This document shows, in pieces, positions 41,424 through 50,110 of a stretch of 64,000 bases of DNA (the stretch's first letter is position 1; each line of letters begins with the position of its first letter). Under the pieces are notes generated by a model. The model was not told where the DNA came from and made no database searches. It was given only the letters and a program-made list of their open reading frames with translations. Origin of the DNA: Cryptosporangium arvum DSM 44712. Its GTDB lineage: Bacteria > Actinomycetota > Actinomycetes > Mycobacteriales > Cryptosporangiaceae. The stretch spans positions 6,106,894-6,170,893 of the forward strand of contig NZ_KK073874.1 of assembly GCF_000585375.1 (NCBI RefSeq), in the 5' to 3' direction. The translations under genes and the position numbers were made by a program.

Positions 41424-42777
41424 GGCGCTTGGTGTAGCGGCGGCACGGGACCGCGATCGTGGTCCCGCCGTTCTCGGCGGCGTAGTCGAAGTCGCCCTCG
41501 TCGGCCCATCCCTCGCGCTCGTAGAACCGGCGCGCCCTGGCGTTGCCGGCCACCACCGCGAGCCAGGCCGCCCCGTGCCCGGCCGCGGCGATCCGGCGCT
41601 CGGCCGCCGCCAGCAGCATCCCGGCCGCTCCCCCGCCCCGGTGCGGGGCCGCCACGTACACCTGCTCGACCTCGTCGCCGGCCACGACGACGAAGCCCGC
41701 CACCTCGCCGCCGCGCTCCAGCACGGTGGTTCCGGCCAGCCGGTCGGCGGCCCGGGGCGCGAACGACTCCGGGGTGCGCACCGCCGCCAACGCGGCCGGC
41801 ACGTTCCCGGCGTGCCCGTCGTGCCAGCCCCGGTGCCAGATCGCCGCGATCGCCCCGACGTCGGCCGGCGTGGCCGGGCGCACCGCGGGCCGGCCGGCTC
41901 CGGTCAGGTGCTCGGCCAGCAGCGCCGTCACCGCGGCCGGGGCCTCGCGGTGGGGGAAGTGGCCGACCCCGTCGATCACCTCGAGCCGGTACCCGCCGGA
42001 AAAGTGCTCCGCCTGCCCCGCCAGCAGCGACGGCGGATCGCAGTGATCCGCCCCGCCCTGGACGGTCAGCGTGTCGACGCCGATCGTGCCCACCGTGGCC
42101 AGACGCGCCGCGAGCGGGTCGTACCGGGGGTCGCGGGGCTCGTCGGCGGCGAACCGCGACCGGTACGCGTTCAGCGTGATCGCGGCCCAGTCGGGGTTCG
42201 CGAACGCCTCGGCCGCGGCCGCGAACGTCGCCTCGTCGAACCAGCCGGGCGGGCTCCACGTCTCCCACTGCAGCCGGGCGAACCCCACCGGATCGCGCCG
42301 GATCGCCTCCGCGCCCGCGTCGACGAACATCAGCCACTGGTACCAGAACGCCCGGGCCTGCCGGAAGTCCGGCATCGCGAACACCCCGTGCGGCTGGTAG
42401 CCCAGCGAGAGCGTCGCCAGCCGGGTGACCCGGGACGGCTCCAGCGCGGCCAGCGTGTAGGCCGCCCGGGCTCCCCAGTCGTGGCCGACCACCGCGAACC
42501 GCGTCACGCCCAGCGCGTCGAGGAGGTCCAGGGCGTCCTGGGCCAGCGCCACGCCCCGCCCGTCGCGCACCGTCCCGGGTTCCCGGAACCGGGTCGCCCC
42601 GTGCCCGCGCAGCTCCGGCGTGATCGTGCGCAGCCCCAGCCCGGCCAGGTGGTCGGCGATCGGCGTCCAGGCCGACGCCGCGTCGGGCCAGCCGTGCAGG
42701 ATCAGCACGACCGGGCCGTCGGCCGGGCCCGCGTCGCGGTAGGTGACGGACAGGACATCGGTCGTCAGCGCGCTCAT
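41416..42777 (-). CDS. Alpha/beta-hydrolase fused to a GNAT acetyltransferase
   Basis: ATG at 42777, 453 residues, two domains in a single uninterrupted frame. Residues 1-290: epoxide-hydrolase-like fold with VVLILHGWPDAASAWTP (oxyanion HGWP), VVGHDWGARAAYTLAAL (nucleophile Asp in GHDWG), and VIDGVGHFPHREAPA (the His). Residues about 295-453: GNAT, with RPATPADVGAIAAIWHRGW, VEQVYVAAPHRGGGAAGMLL (acetyl-CoA loop RGxGxA) and ARRFYEREGW. The hydrolase uses an Asp nucleophile like epoxide hydrolases or dehalogenases; the fusion is uncommon. It starts 3 bases after the LuxR gene stop. Confidence 0.86.
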   Translation of the reverse strand: MSALTTDVLSVTYRDAGPADGPVVLILHGWPDAASAWTPIADHLAGLGLRTITPELRGHGATRFREPGTVRDGRGVALAQDALDLLDALGVTRFAVVGHDWGARAAYTLAALEPSRVTRLATLSLGYQPHGVFAMPDFRQARAFWYQWLMFVDAGAEAIRRDPVGFARLQWETWSPPGWFDEATFAAAAEAFANPDWAAITLNAYRSRFAADEPRDPRYDPLAARLATVGTIGVDTLTVQGGADHCDPPSLLAGQAEHFSGGYRLEVIDGVGHFPHREAPAAVTALLAEHLTGAGRPAVRPATPADVGAIAAIWHRGWHDGHAGNVPAALAAVRTPESFAPRAADRLAGTTVLERGGEVAGFVVVAGDEVEQVYVAAPHRGGGAAGMLLAAAERRIAAAGHGAAWLAVVAGNARARRFYEREGWADEGDFDYAAENGGTTIAVPCRRYTKRLR

Positions 42778-42780
42778 GCG

Positions 42781-43446
42781 CTACAGGTAACCCTCCCGGA
42801 AGGCGTAGGCAACCGCGTGGGTCCGGTTCCGCAGCTGGAACCGCGCGTTCAGCCCGGCGAGCACGTTCTTCACCGTCCGCTCGGAGTAGGCGAGCTTGGC
42901 CGCGATCGCGCGCGTCTCCCACCCGTCGGCGAGCAGCCGCAGCACGTCGAGCTCACGGTCGGTGAGCTGCTGGGCCCCGGGGAGCAGCCCGTCGGCGGAC
43001 TCCCTGCGCATCCGGTTCACCGCGTCCACGAGCTGGCCGAGGAGGTCGCTGGGCAGGTCCCGGTCACCGCGGGCGGCGGCCCTGACCGCGGCGGCCAGCC
43101 GCTCCGGCGTCGCGTCGGAGCGCAGCACGATCGCGGTGACCCCGCTGTCCAGAGCCCGCAGCAGCTCCGGTTCACGCATCCGCTCGACGACGAGCACGAC
43201 CCGCTTGTTCAGCGCGAGCCGACGCAGCCGGGCCACGTCGAGGTCGTCCAGCCGCCCGGCCAGCACCACCGCCACCCCACCGACCGCGCCGACGCTCACG
43301 TCGAACGGCTCGATCAGCGGGTCGCCGCGCAGGTGGCTGAGCAGACCGGCGCGGGTCAGCGGGTCGTCGCAGTGGATCGTGACCGGGATCCGATTCGGGT
43401 CCGGTCGCGGCCCGTCGGGGCGGGAAGCGACTCGGGAAGGCGCCAC
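42781..43446 (-). CDS. LuxR/NarL-type regulator with an atypical (pseudo) receiver domain
   Basis: GTG at 43446 with GAGGAG seven bases upstream (the site overlaps the SARP gene's stop), 221 residues. The C-terminal LuxR HTH is QLTDRELDVLRLLADGWETRAIAAKLAYSERTVKNVLAGLNARF. The N-terminal half has receiver-like alternation, but the third strand reads GVAVVLAGRLDD instead of VVLLDxRMP, so the phosphoacceptor Asp is replaced by Ala63 or so. Hence control probably does not depend on phosphorylation. Co-transcribed with a SARP-type regulator and the hydrolase-GNAT gene. Confidence 0.86.
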   Translation of the reverse strand: MAPSRVASRPDGPRPDPNRIPVTIHCDDPLTRAGLLSHLRGDPLIEPFDVSVGAVGGVAVVLAGRLDDLDVARLRRLALNKRVVLVVERMREPELLRALDSGVTAIVLRSDATPERLAAAVRAAARGDRDLPSDLLGQLVDAVNRMRRESADGLLPGAQQLTDRELDVLRLLADGWETRAIAAKLAYSERTVKNVLAGLNARFQLRNRTHAVAYAFREGYL

Positions 43447-43450
43447 GCGG

Positions 43451-46291
43451 CTACTCCTCGTTGCTGGCCAGCAGAACCCGGGGAGCGTACGAGGGAGCTC
43501 GTGTAGGAAATCTGTACGCGCTCTGCACGGGCCGGGCCAGCAGCGCGCGCAGCTCGTCACGCAGCAGCTCGGCGGCGGGCTGATCGGCGTCCTGCACCAG
43601 GGCGAGTGCCCGGTTCCAGGAGTCGCGCGCGTTCTCGGCCGAGCCGAGATTCCACCAGCAGATGCCGTGCTCGTGATGCGCCCGCGCGGCTTCCAGACCG
43701 CCGTGGATCTCCGCGAAGAGCGCCAGCGCCCGTTCGTTGCAGCGCAGCGCCGCGGTCCACTCCTCGCGGCGGCGGTGCAGCTGCGCGAGGTTGGCCAGCA
43801 CCGACGCCTCGCCGAACCGGTCGGCGGTGCCGGCGAACAGCATGGCCGCCCGCCAGTAGTGCGCCGCGGCGTCGTCGAGCGTTTCGGGGTCGAGCGAGAG
43901 CCGCCAGCCCATGTTGTTCTCGGAGTAGGCCTCGCCCGCGCGGTCGCCGACGGCGCGGTGCAGCTCGATCGCCCGGCGATCCTCCACCAGCGCGGCGGCC
44001 GGCCGGCCGGCGAGCGAGAGCGCGGCCGCCGCCCCGACCTGGGCCATGGCCTCCCACCCGACGTCACCGACCGCGGCGAACAGGCGGGCCGCCTCCCGGC
44101 TGTGGTCGACCGCGTCGTCCGGTCGGCTCAGCTCGCTCAGCCCGATCGACATCCGGTGGTGGGCCTGCGCCATCCACCAGGCGTCGTGCTGGCGGGCCGC
44201 GGACAGCAGCGCCAGCTCGGCCTGCACCATCCAGTCCCGCCACCGCCCGGACATGTGCTGGACCATGCTCAGCGCGGCGGCCAGCTGGCAGACGTGCGCG
44301 TCGAGGCACCGGCGTTCGGCCGCGCGCACCATCTCCAGCAGCGCGACGCGCTCGGTCTCGTACCAGGTCACGACCGCCCCGGCATCGACGAAGTCGTGCC
44401 GGGCGAGGCCGGGCGGACGGTCCATGAGGCGGTCAAGCGGCCGCGCGGGCGCCAGCACCTGGCGGGTCTCGATCGCGGTGTGCAGGTAGTAGTCGAGCGC
44501 GCCGAGGAACGCGCCGTCGTCGTCGGCTCCGGCCAGCTCGAGCGCGTACTCACGGAGCAGGTCGTGGTAGGCGAAGCGGCCGGGGCGCAGCTCGGTGACG
44601 AGGTTCGCCGCCACCAGCTCGCGCAACCCGCGGCGCACGACCGGCTCCGCTTCACCGGCCATCGCCACCGCGGCGGGCAGCCCCAGGTCCGGGCCGGGGT
44701 GCGCGGCCATGCGCCGGAACAGCCTCGCGGTCTCCGGGCGCAGCGTCCGGTACGACCCGGAGAACACCGCACGCAGGTCGCCGCGCAGGCCCGGCGCCGT
44801 GAACGCGTCCAGCCCGACGTCGGACTCCAGTTCGTCGGCGAGCGCGGAGAGCGGGAACGTGGAGTTCAGCGCGGCCCTGGCCGCGACGATCGCCAGGGCA
44901 AGCGGCAGGCGTCCGCTGCGGGCGACGATCCGGTCCGCCGCCTCGGGCTCGGCCGCCACCCGGGTGACCCCGAGCCGGCCGCGCAGGAACTCGCGGGACG
45001 CCTCGGGGGTGAACGCGTCGAGCGCGACCGAGGTCACCGCACCGGCCGCGACCAGCTCGGCCAGCGGGTCCCGGCTGGTCACCACGGCCGTGCAGCCGCT
45101 CGAGCCCGGGAGCAGCGGGGCGACCTGACGGGCGTCCCTGGCGTCGTCGACGACCACGAGCACCCGCCGGCCGGCCAGCAGGCTGCGGTAGAGCGACGCC
45201 TGCGCGTCGAGGCCGTCGGGGACCGAGGCCGGCGGAACCCCGAGCGCGTCCAGGAACGCGCGGAGCGCCTCCCCCGGGTCCACCGGCGAGTCGTTCTCGT
45301 CGAAACCACGCAGGTCGACGTAGAGCTGGCCGTCGGGATAGCGCGCGGCGACCGCGTGGGCCCACCGCACGGCCAGCGCGGTCTTCCCGACGCCACCCAT
45401 GCCCCGCACCGCGACCGCGGCGGCCGTGTCGACCGCGGCGTCGATCGCGGCCAGCTCGGCGCTCCGCCCGGTGAACGTGGCCAGCGCGGCCGGCAGCTGG
45501 GCCGGGATCGTGGTCCGCTCGGCCCCGTCGGCGTGCAGGACGTCCTCGTGGGCGCTGCGCAACTCCGGCCCCGGCTCGATGCCCAGCTCGTCGACGAGCC
45601 GGTCACGGACGCTGCGGTAGAGCGCCAGTGCGGGCCCGCGCCGCCCCTCGGCGGCCAGCGTGCGCACCAGGCGGGCCTGGAGCGGCTCGTCGAGCGGCTC
45701 GAGCGCCGCCTGCCGCTGCAGGAACGGCAGCACGTCGCGGGTCAGGCCGGCGTCGAGCGCGGCGTCGGCCGCGTCGGCCAGCACCTCGGCGTACTCGTCC
45801 TCGAGCGCCCGGAACGTGGGGTGCGACCGGACCGTGACGTCCAGACCGGCCGCGACCGGGCCGCGCCACACCTCCAGCGCGTCGACCCAGGCGGCGATCG
45901 CGTCGGTGGCGACGGCCGCCGCCCGCGCCTCGGCGACCCGGCGGCGGAACCACAGCAGGTCCACCTCGTCGGCGCTCGCGACCAGCCGGTACCCGCGCGA
46001 CACCCGCTCGATCCACCGGCTGGGGGCCCGGACCGGACGGTCGGGCTCCAGGACGCGGCGCAACCGGCTGGCGTACCCGTGCAGGCTGCCGGCGGCGCTG
46101 GCCGGGGGCCCGGCCGGCCACAGCGCGTCGATCAGCTCGGCGAGCGGAACCTCCTGGCCGGCCCGGGCGAGTAACAGCGCGAGCACAGCGCGTTGTTGCG
46201 GTGGGCCGACGTCGACCGAGCGTCCGTCCGCCCAGGCCTGTACCGGTCCGAGGACGCAGAGCCACACCGGGCGGGATCTCGGCAGATCCAC
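43451..46291 (-). CDS. SARP/AfsR-type regulator: OmpR-like DNA-binding, BTAD, NB-ARC and TPR domains
   Basis: 946 residues from 46291. Domain order: winged helix (residues 10-100: LCVLGPVQAWADGRSVDVGP to YRLVAS); BTAD, residues about 105-250 (DLLWFRRRVA to LVDELGIEPGPELR); NB-ARC ATPase, with P-loop RGMGGVGKTALAV at about 296-308 and Walker B VLVVVDDARDARQ; winged helix after ARC2; TPR-rich C-terminal half from about 640. Family members, such as AfsR, activate secondary metabolism or morphological genes, and ATP binding plus TPR ligands gate activity. It heads an operon with the LuxR and hydrolase-GNAT genes; no biosynthetic cluster is adjacent. Confidence 0.92.
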   Translation of the reverse strand: MDLPRSRPVWLCVLGPVQAWADGRSVDVGPPQQRAVLALLLARAGQEVPLAELIDALWPAGPPASAAGSLHGYASRLRRVLEPDRPVRAPSRWIERVSRGYRLVASADEVDLLWFRRRVAEARAAAVATDAIAAWVDALEVWRGPVAAGLDVTVRSHPTFRALEDEYAEVLADAADAALDAGLTRDVLPFLQRQAALEPLDEPLQARLVRTLAAEGRRGPALALYRSVRDRLVDELGIEPGPELRSAHEDVLHADGAERTTIPAQLPAALATFTGRSAELAAIDAAVDTAAAVAVRGMGGVGKTALAVRWAHAVAARYPDGQLYVDLRGFDENDSPVDPGEALRAFLDALGVPPASVPDGLDAQASLYRSLLAGRRVLVVVDDARDARQVAPLLPGSSGCTAVVTSRDPLAELVAAGAVTSVALDAFTPEASREFLRGRLGVTRVAAEPEAADRIVARSGRLPLALAIVAARAALNSTFPLSALADELESDVGLDAFTAPGLRGDLRAVFSGSYRTLRPETARLFRRMAAHPGPDLGLPAAVAMAGEAEPVVRRGLRELVAANLVTELRPGRFAYHDLLREYALELAGADDDGAFLGALDYYLHTAIETRQVLAPARPLDRLMDRPPGLARHDFVDAGAVVTWYETERVALLEMVRAAERRCLDAHVCQLAAALSMVQHMSGRWRDWMVQAELALLSAARQHDAWWMAQAHHRMSIGLSELSRPDDAVDHSREAARLFAAVGDVGWEAMAQVGAAAALSLAGRPAAALVEDRRAIELHRAVGDRAGEAYSENNMGWRLSLDPETLDDAAAHYWRAAMLFAGTADRFGEASVLANLAQLHRRREEWTAALRCNERALALFAEIHGGLEAARAHHEHGICWWNLGSAENARDSWNRALALVQDADQPAAELLRDELRALLARPVQSAYRFPTRAPSYAPRVLLASNEE

Positions 46292-46347
46292 GCCGGAAGC
46301 CTATCCGCCCCCGGCGCGGGTCGACGTCACGACGCGGACGAAGGCGC

Positions 46348-47211
46348 TCAGTGCGCCCACGGGGTGACCGGCAGCCCGGGCACCTCGACCGGCACCACGA
46401 ACAGGTGGCCGGAGTCGGGGTGGTCACGCCGCTGCTGCTCGGTGAGCGCGACCGTCGCCGTGGTGACGACCAGGCGGTCGAGGTCGTCACCGGCGAACGC
46501 GACGCTGGTGACGTTCGGCGCGGGCACCTCGCGCCGGTCGACGAGCGTGCCGTCGGGCGCGTACCGCCGGATCTCGCCCTCGCCCCAGATGGCGACCCAG
46601 AGGTGTTCCTCGACGTCGATCGTGATGCCGTCGGGGTACGACTCGCCGAGGTCGAGGTGCACGCGGCGCTCCCCCACCGCGCCGTCGGCCGGGTCGTAGT
46701 CGCGCACGGAGATCCGGCGGCGGAACGTGTCGGTGCTGTAGAGGCGACGCCCGTCGGGCGACCAGGCGAGCCCGTTGGAGAGCGTGAGGTCGTTGTCGAG
46801 CTCGGTGACCAGCCCGTCGTACTCGACCCGGACCAGCCGCTCGTTCTCGGACTCCCCGTCGATGAGCATCGTGCCGACGAGGAAGCGCCCGGCCGGATCG
46901 ACCGCGCCGTCGTTGAGGCGCCGTCCCTCTCCGACCGCGACCAGCCGGGGCCCGATCTCGCGGGTGCCGTCGGGCCGCAGCACGATCAGCTCCTCCTGCG
47001 CGGCGACGAGCAGCGAGCCGTCCTCGGCCGGCACGACCGCGCCGAGCATGCTGTCGAACGTGTGGGTGCGGGTCACCCGGATCCGGTCACCGTCGAGCGC
47101 TCCTTCGAGCAGGGTTCCGCTCGGAATGTCGACCCAGAGCAGGCGTCGGCGGGATTTGTCCCAGATCGGCCCCTCAGCCAACGTGTACGACTCATCTGTG
47201 GCCGGTTTCAT
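46348..47211 (-). CDS. SMP-30/gluconolactonase/LRE family protein
   Basis: ATG at 47211 gives 287 residues; an ATG at 47238 would add nine. The six-bladed propeller signatures are YTLAEGPIWDKSRRRLLWVD (with the metal Glu), GRRLNDGAVDPAGRFLVGTM (Asn/Asp metal site) and TLSNGLAWSPDGRRLYSTDT with the catalytic Asp. Such enzymes hydrolyse aldonolactones. It is divergent, 47 bases from the sugar-acid dehydratase gene, giving a lactone to acid to 2-keto-3-deoxy acid sequence. Ends 56 bases before the SARP gene on the same strand. Confidence 0.9.
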   Translation of the reverse strand: MKPATDESYTLAEGPIWDKSRRRLLWVDIPSGTLLEGALDGDRIRVTRTHTFDSMLGAVVPAEDGSLLVAAQEELIVLRPDGTREIGPRLVAVGEGRRLNDGAVDPAGRFLVGTMLIDGESENERLVRVEYDGLVTELDNDLTLSNGLAWSPDGRRLYSTDTFRRRISVRDYDPADGAVGERRVHLDLGESYPDGITIDVEEHLWVAIWGEGEIRRYAPDGTLVDRREVPAPNVTSVAFAGDDLDRLVVTTATVALTEQQRRDHPDSGHLFVVPVEVPGLPVTPWAH

Positions 47212-47258
47212 CGGTAGAAAATAAGACACCGCGTTCATCGTCGGAAAGGCGGCCACCC

Positions 47259-48950
47259 GTGACCCTCCGCAGCGCCCACTGGTACGCCGGGCAGGACCGC
47301 AACGCCTACATCCACCGGGCCTGGATGCGCCGTGGCACACCGGACGACGCGTTCGACCGCCCGCAGATCGCGATCGCCAACACCGCGTCGGACCTGACGC
47401 CGTGCAACGCGCACCTGACCGAGGTCGCGCGGTCGGTCGCCAACGGCATCTACGAGGCCGGCGGCATCCCCCGGGAACTGCCGGTGGTGTCGCTGGGCGA
47501 GACGAACGTGCGGCCGACCGCGATGCTCTGGCGCAACATGGCCGCGATGTCGACCGAGGAGATGCTGCGCGCCAACCCGATCGACGGCGTCGTGCTCCTC
47601 GGCGGTTGCGACAAGACGATCCCGTCGCTGCTGATGGCGGCCGCGTCGGTGGACCTGCCCGCGGTGGTGGTGCCCGGCGGCCCGATGCTCACCGGCACGT
47701 TCCGGGGTGTGCCGCTCGGCTGCGGCACCGACGTGTGGCGGCTCTCCGAGGAGGTCCGCGCGGGCACGCTGTCGAACGACGACTTCACGCGCTCGGAGAA
47801 GTCGATGATCCGGTCCCGGGGCCACTGCAACACGATGGGCACCGCGTCGACGATGGCGCTCGTCGCCGAGGCGCTCGGGACGACGGTTCCCGGCACCGCG
47901 GGCACGCCGGCCCCGGACAGCCGGCTGCTGGAGGCCGCGCACGGCACCGGCCGGCTCGCGGTCGAGCTGATCACCGAGGACCGCCGCCCGTCGACGTTCC
48001 TGACCAGGGCCAACTTCCACAACGCGATCGTGGCTCTGGCCGCGATCGGCGGGTCCACCAACGCGGTCGTGCACCTGCTCGCGATCGCCGGGCGCCTCGG
48101 CCTCGACCTGACGCTCGACGACTTCGACCGGATCGGCTCGCGGGTGCCGGTGCTCGTCGACCTGCTGCCGGCCGGCCGGTTCCTGATGGACGACTTCCAC
48201 CGCGCCGGCGGCCTGCTCGCGGTGCTGCGCGAGGTGCGTGACCTGCTCGACCCGTCCGGGCTGACGGTGACCGGCAAGCCGCTCGTCGACTACCTGGACG
48301 AGGCGCCGATCTGGGACGCCGAGGTGATCAGGCCCCGGGGCGCGCCGCTCGTCGCCGAGGGCGGCATCGCCGTGCTGCGCGGCTCGCTGGCGCCGTCGGG
48401 CGCGCTGATCAAACCGGCCGCGGCGTCGCCGGAGCTCCTGCGCCACCGCGGCCGGGCGGTCGTGTTCGACTCGATCGAGGACTTCCACGCCCGGATCGAC
48501 GACCCCGCGCTCGACGTCGACAAGGACTCCGTCCTGGTGCTGCGGGGCTGCGGCCCCAAGGGCTACCCCGGCATGCCCGAGGTCGCGAACATGCCGCTGC
48601 CCCGCAAGCTGCTGGAGCAGGGCGTCCGCGACATGGTGCGGATCTGCGACGGGCGGATGAGCGGCACCGCCTACGGGACCGTCGTCCTGCACGTGGCGCC
48701 GGAGGCGGCCGCGGGCGGGCCGCTCGCCCGCGTCCGGACCGGCGACTACATCGTTCTGGACGTGCCCGGGCGCCGGATCGACGTCGAGGCCGACCTGAGC
48801 GAGCGCACCCCGAACACCGACGGTTTCGCCGCTCCCCGCCGGGGCTGGGAGCGGCTCTACGTCGACCACGTCCTCGGCGCCGACACCGGCGCCGACCTGG
48901 ACTTCCTGCTCGGCTCCAGTGGTTCGGAGGTCAGCCGGGAGTCGCACTGA
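47259..48950 (+). CDS. IlvD/Edd-family sugar-acid dehydratase (arabonate/xylonate dehydratase-like)
   Basis: GTG at 47259, 563 residues. The family Fe-S Cys positions are in SDLTPCNAHLTEVARSV, LLGGCDKTIPSLLMA and RGHCNTMGTASTMALVAE; the C-terminal DGRMSGTAYGTVVLHVAPEAA is the IlvD_Edd signature. The sequence is closer to the L-arabonate/xylonate dehydratase group (about 570-590 residues) than to branched-chain IlvD, based on GETNVRPTAMLWRNMAAMS. It removes water from an aldonate to give 2-keto-3-deoxy acid. Paired with the divergent lactonase; dehydrogenase and aldolase partners are not in the window. Confidence 0.88.
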   Translation: MTLRSAHWYAGQDRNAYIHRAWMRRGTPDDAFDRPQIAIANTASDLTPCNAHLTEVARSVANGIYEAGGIPRELPVVSLGETNVRPTAMLWRNMAAMSTEEMLRANPIDGVVLLGGCDKTIPSLLMAAASVDLPAVVVPGGPMLTGTFRGVPLGCGTDVWRLSEEVRAGTLSNDDFTRSEKSMIRSRGHCNTMGTASTMALVAEALGTTVPGTAGTPAPDSRLLEAAHGTGRLAVELITEDRRPSTFLTRANFHNAIVALAAIGGSTNAVVHLLAIAGRLGLDLTLDDFDRIGSRVPVLVDLLPAGRFLMDDFHRAGGLLAVLREVRDLLDPSGLTVTGKPLVDYLDEAPIWDAEVIRPRGAPLVAEGGIAVLRGSLAPSGALIKPAAASPELLRHRGRAVVFDSIEDFHARIDDPALDVDKDSVLVLRGCGPKGYPGMPEVANMPLPRKLLEQGVRDMVRICDGRMSGTAYGTVVLHVAPEAAAGGPLARVRTGDYIVLDVPGRRIDVEADLSERTPNTDGFAAPRRGWERLYVDHVLGADTGADLDFLLGSSGSEVSRESH

Positions 48951-49176
48951 TCGAGTTCGCGTGCTCGCGCAGCTCCTTCGGCGTCATCACGACGCCGAAG
49001 CGGCGCAGGCGGATGTCCAGCTCGCGGGCGAGCTCGTCGACCGACGCGTCGGGCTTCTGCTTGGCGACCTGTTTGACGGTGAGCTGGATCCGCTGCGCGA
49101 GCTGCCAGCCGAGCACGGTCGGCGAGTTCTCGACGGTCGCTCCGGATAAGCCGGTGATGGAGAAATGTGAGGTCAT
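48931..49176 (-). CDS. Small conserved-looking protein of unknown function (81 residues)
   Basis: ATG at 49176. The predicted protein is polar and alpha-helical: LAQRIQLTVKQVAKQKPDAS, VDELARELDIRLRRFGVVMT, PKELREHANSIS. There are no membrane segments, cysteine clusters or signal peptide. It overlaps the dehydratase stop by 20 bases (convergent) and is divergent from the membrane-protein gene. I do not recognise it; codon use is compatible with a real gene, and length suggests a small DNA- or protein-binding partner. Confidence 0.55.
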   Translation of the reverse strand: MTSHFSITGLSGATVENSPTVLGWQLAQRIQLTVKQVAKQKPDASVDELARELDIRLRRFGVVMTPKELREHANSISATPG

Positions 49177-49245
49177 GCCGTGCGGATCGGGGGCGGGCCG
49201 GCCCGGGCGACGGTTCCGGCCGATCCGCTCCCCGATTGCACCCCA

Positions 49246-49290
49246 TTGACTTTCCGAGATGGAAAATGGTTGACTTTCCGTCATGGAAAA
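49246..49290. promoter_or_regulatory. Two copies of TTGACTTTCC-N5-GGAAAA over the membrane-protein start
   Basis: TTGACTTTCC at 49246-49255 pairs with GGAAAA at 49261-49266, and again TTGACTTTCC at 49270-49279 with GGAAAA at 49285-49290, 24 bases apart. Each is an inverted repeat TTTCC-N5-GGAAA. The second overlaps the ATG at 49283, so binding would stop both transcription and start access. The winged-helix protein at 49723 is the likely ligand. Confidence 0.6.
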
Positions 49291-49726
49291 CAACGCCGCT
49301 GAGCAGCTCGCCGCGATCAACGACACCCGCGCCGCCGCCGCTGACCGGCTGGTCACCCCGTGGTGGTACCACCCGGTGCTCGGCCTGCTGCTCGCCGGGT
49401 ACGTCCTCGGGCTCAGCCTCGGCGACACCGCCGTCCGCTCGGGCACCCTCGCGGTGCTGATCGTCGGCTCCGTCCTGCTGGTCCGGGTCTACCGGCGCAT
49501 CACCGGCGTGTGGGTCTCGGGCTTCAACGCCGGTCGGGCCGGCCGATGGGCCAAGGGCATGGGCGGTCTGGCCGCGCTCGGTCTGGCCACCGCGTGGGGC
49601 ATCGCGTACTTCACCGACCTGCGCTGGCCGGTCTGGCTGATCGCCGCCCTCGTGCTGGTGGGCACGATCGTCCTCGGCCGCCGGTTCGACGACGAGTTGC
49701 GGGCCCAGCTGCGCGCCGGCGCATGA
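49283..49726 (+). CDS. Small multi-pass membrane protein
   Basis: ATG at 49283, 147 residues. The N-terminal 25 residues are soluble; membrane segments are WWYHPVLGLLLAGYVLGLSL, TLAVLIVGSVLLVRVYR, MGGLAALGLATAWGIAYF and WPVWLIAALVLVGTIVLG. It is followed by an ATGA overlap with a winged-helix regulator. Pairs of this type are common in actinobacteria, with the regulator controlling the pair. Function not known. Confidence 0.75.
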   Translation: MENNAAEQLAAINDTRAAAADRLVTPWWYHPVLGLLLAGYVLGLSLGDTAVRSGTLAVLIVGSVLLVRVYRRITGVWVSGFNAGRAGRWAKGMGGLAALGLATAWGIAYFTDLRWPVWLIAALVLVGTIVLGRRFDDELRAQLRAGA

Positions 49727-50076
49727 CCGAGCGCTCGCGCGAGGTCCGACCGGCACCGTCGACCGAACCGTTCGACGAGACGATTCACGCGCCCAACCGG
49801 CTGCGGATCTGCGCGTTCCTCGACGCCACCGCCAGCACCGAGTTCGGCGTCCTGCGCGACGTGCTCGGCGTCGCCGACTCGGTGCTGAGCAAGCACCTCA
49901 AGGTGCTGCAGGACGCCGGCTACGTCGAGATCACCAAACCCACCGGGCGCGGCCGGGTGAAGACCTGGGTCAGCCTGACGCCGAGCGGCACCGCCGCCTA
50001 CCGCACGCACGTCGCCGCACTCAAAGCACTCTTTGCGAGCCCGGGGCAACCGAACACCCCCGCCCGTCCATCTTAG
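49723..50076 (+). CDS. Winged-helix transcriptional regulator (HTH_34/ArsR-like)
   Basis: ATG at 49723 (ATGA overlap), 117 residues. The HTH is FGVLRDVLGVADSVLSKHLKVLQDAGYVEITK, followed by the wing GRGRVKTWVSLTPSG. This is the short winged-helix type used to repress an adjacent membrane gene. The twin inverted repeats over the first gene's start codon are its probable sites. Confidence 0.88.
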   Translation: MTERSREVRPAPSTEPFDETIHAPNRLRICAFLDATASTEFGVLRDVLGVADSVLSKHLKVLQDAGYVEITKPTGRGRVKTWVSLTPSGTAAYRTHVAALKALFASPGQPNTPARPS

Positions 50077-50110
50077 AGAGGACCAGGCACCGGGGACCGG
50101 AGGGCACGGA

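Noticed and set aside
35593-47232. Shared AATAAGACA element upstream of the importer operon and of the IlvD/Edd gene
   Set aside because: Only nine bases, not symmetric, different distance to the starts; may be coincident promoter -10 sequence. Not enough for a shared operator.
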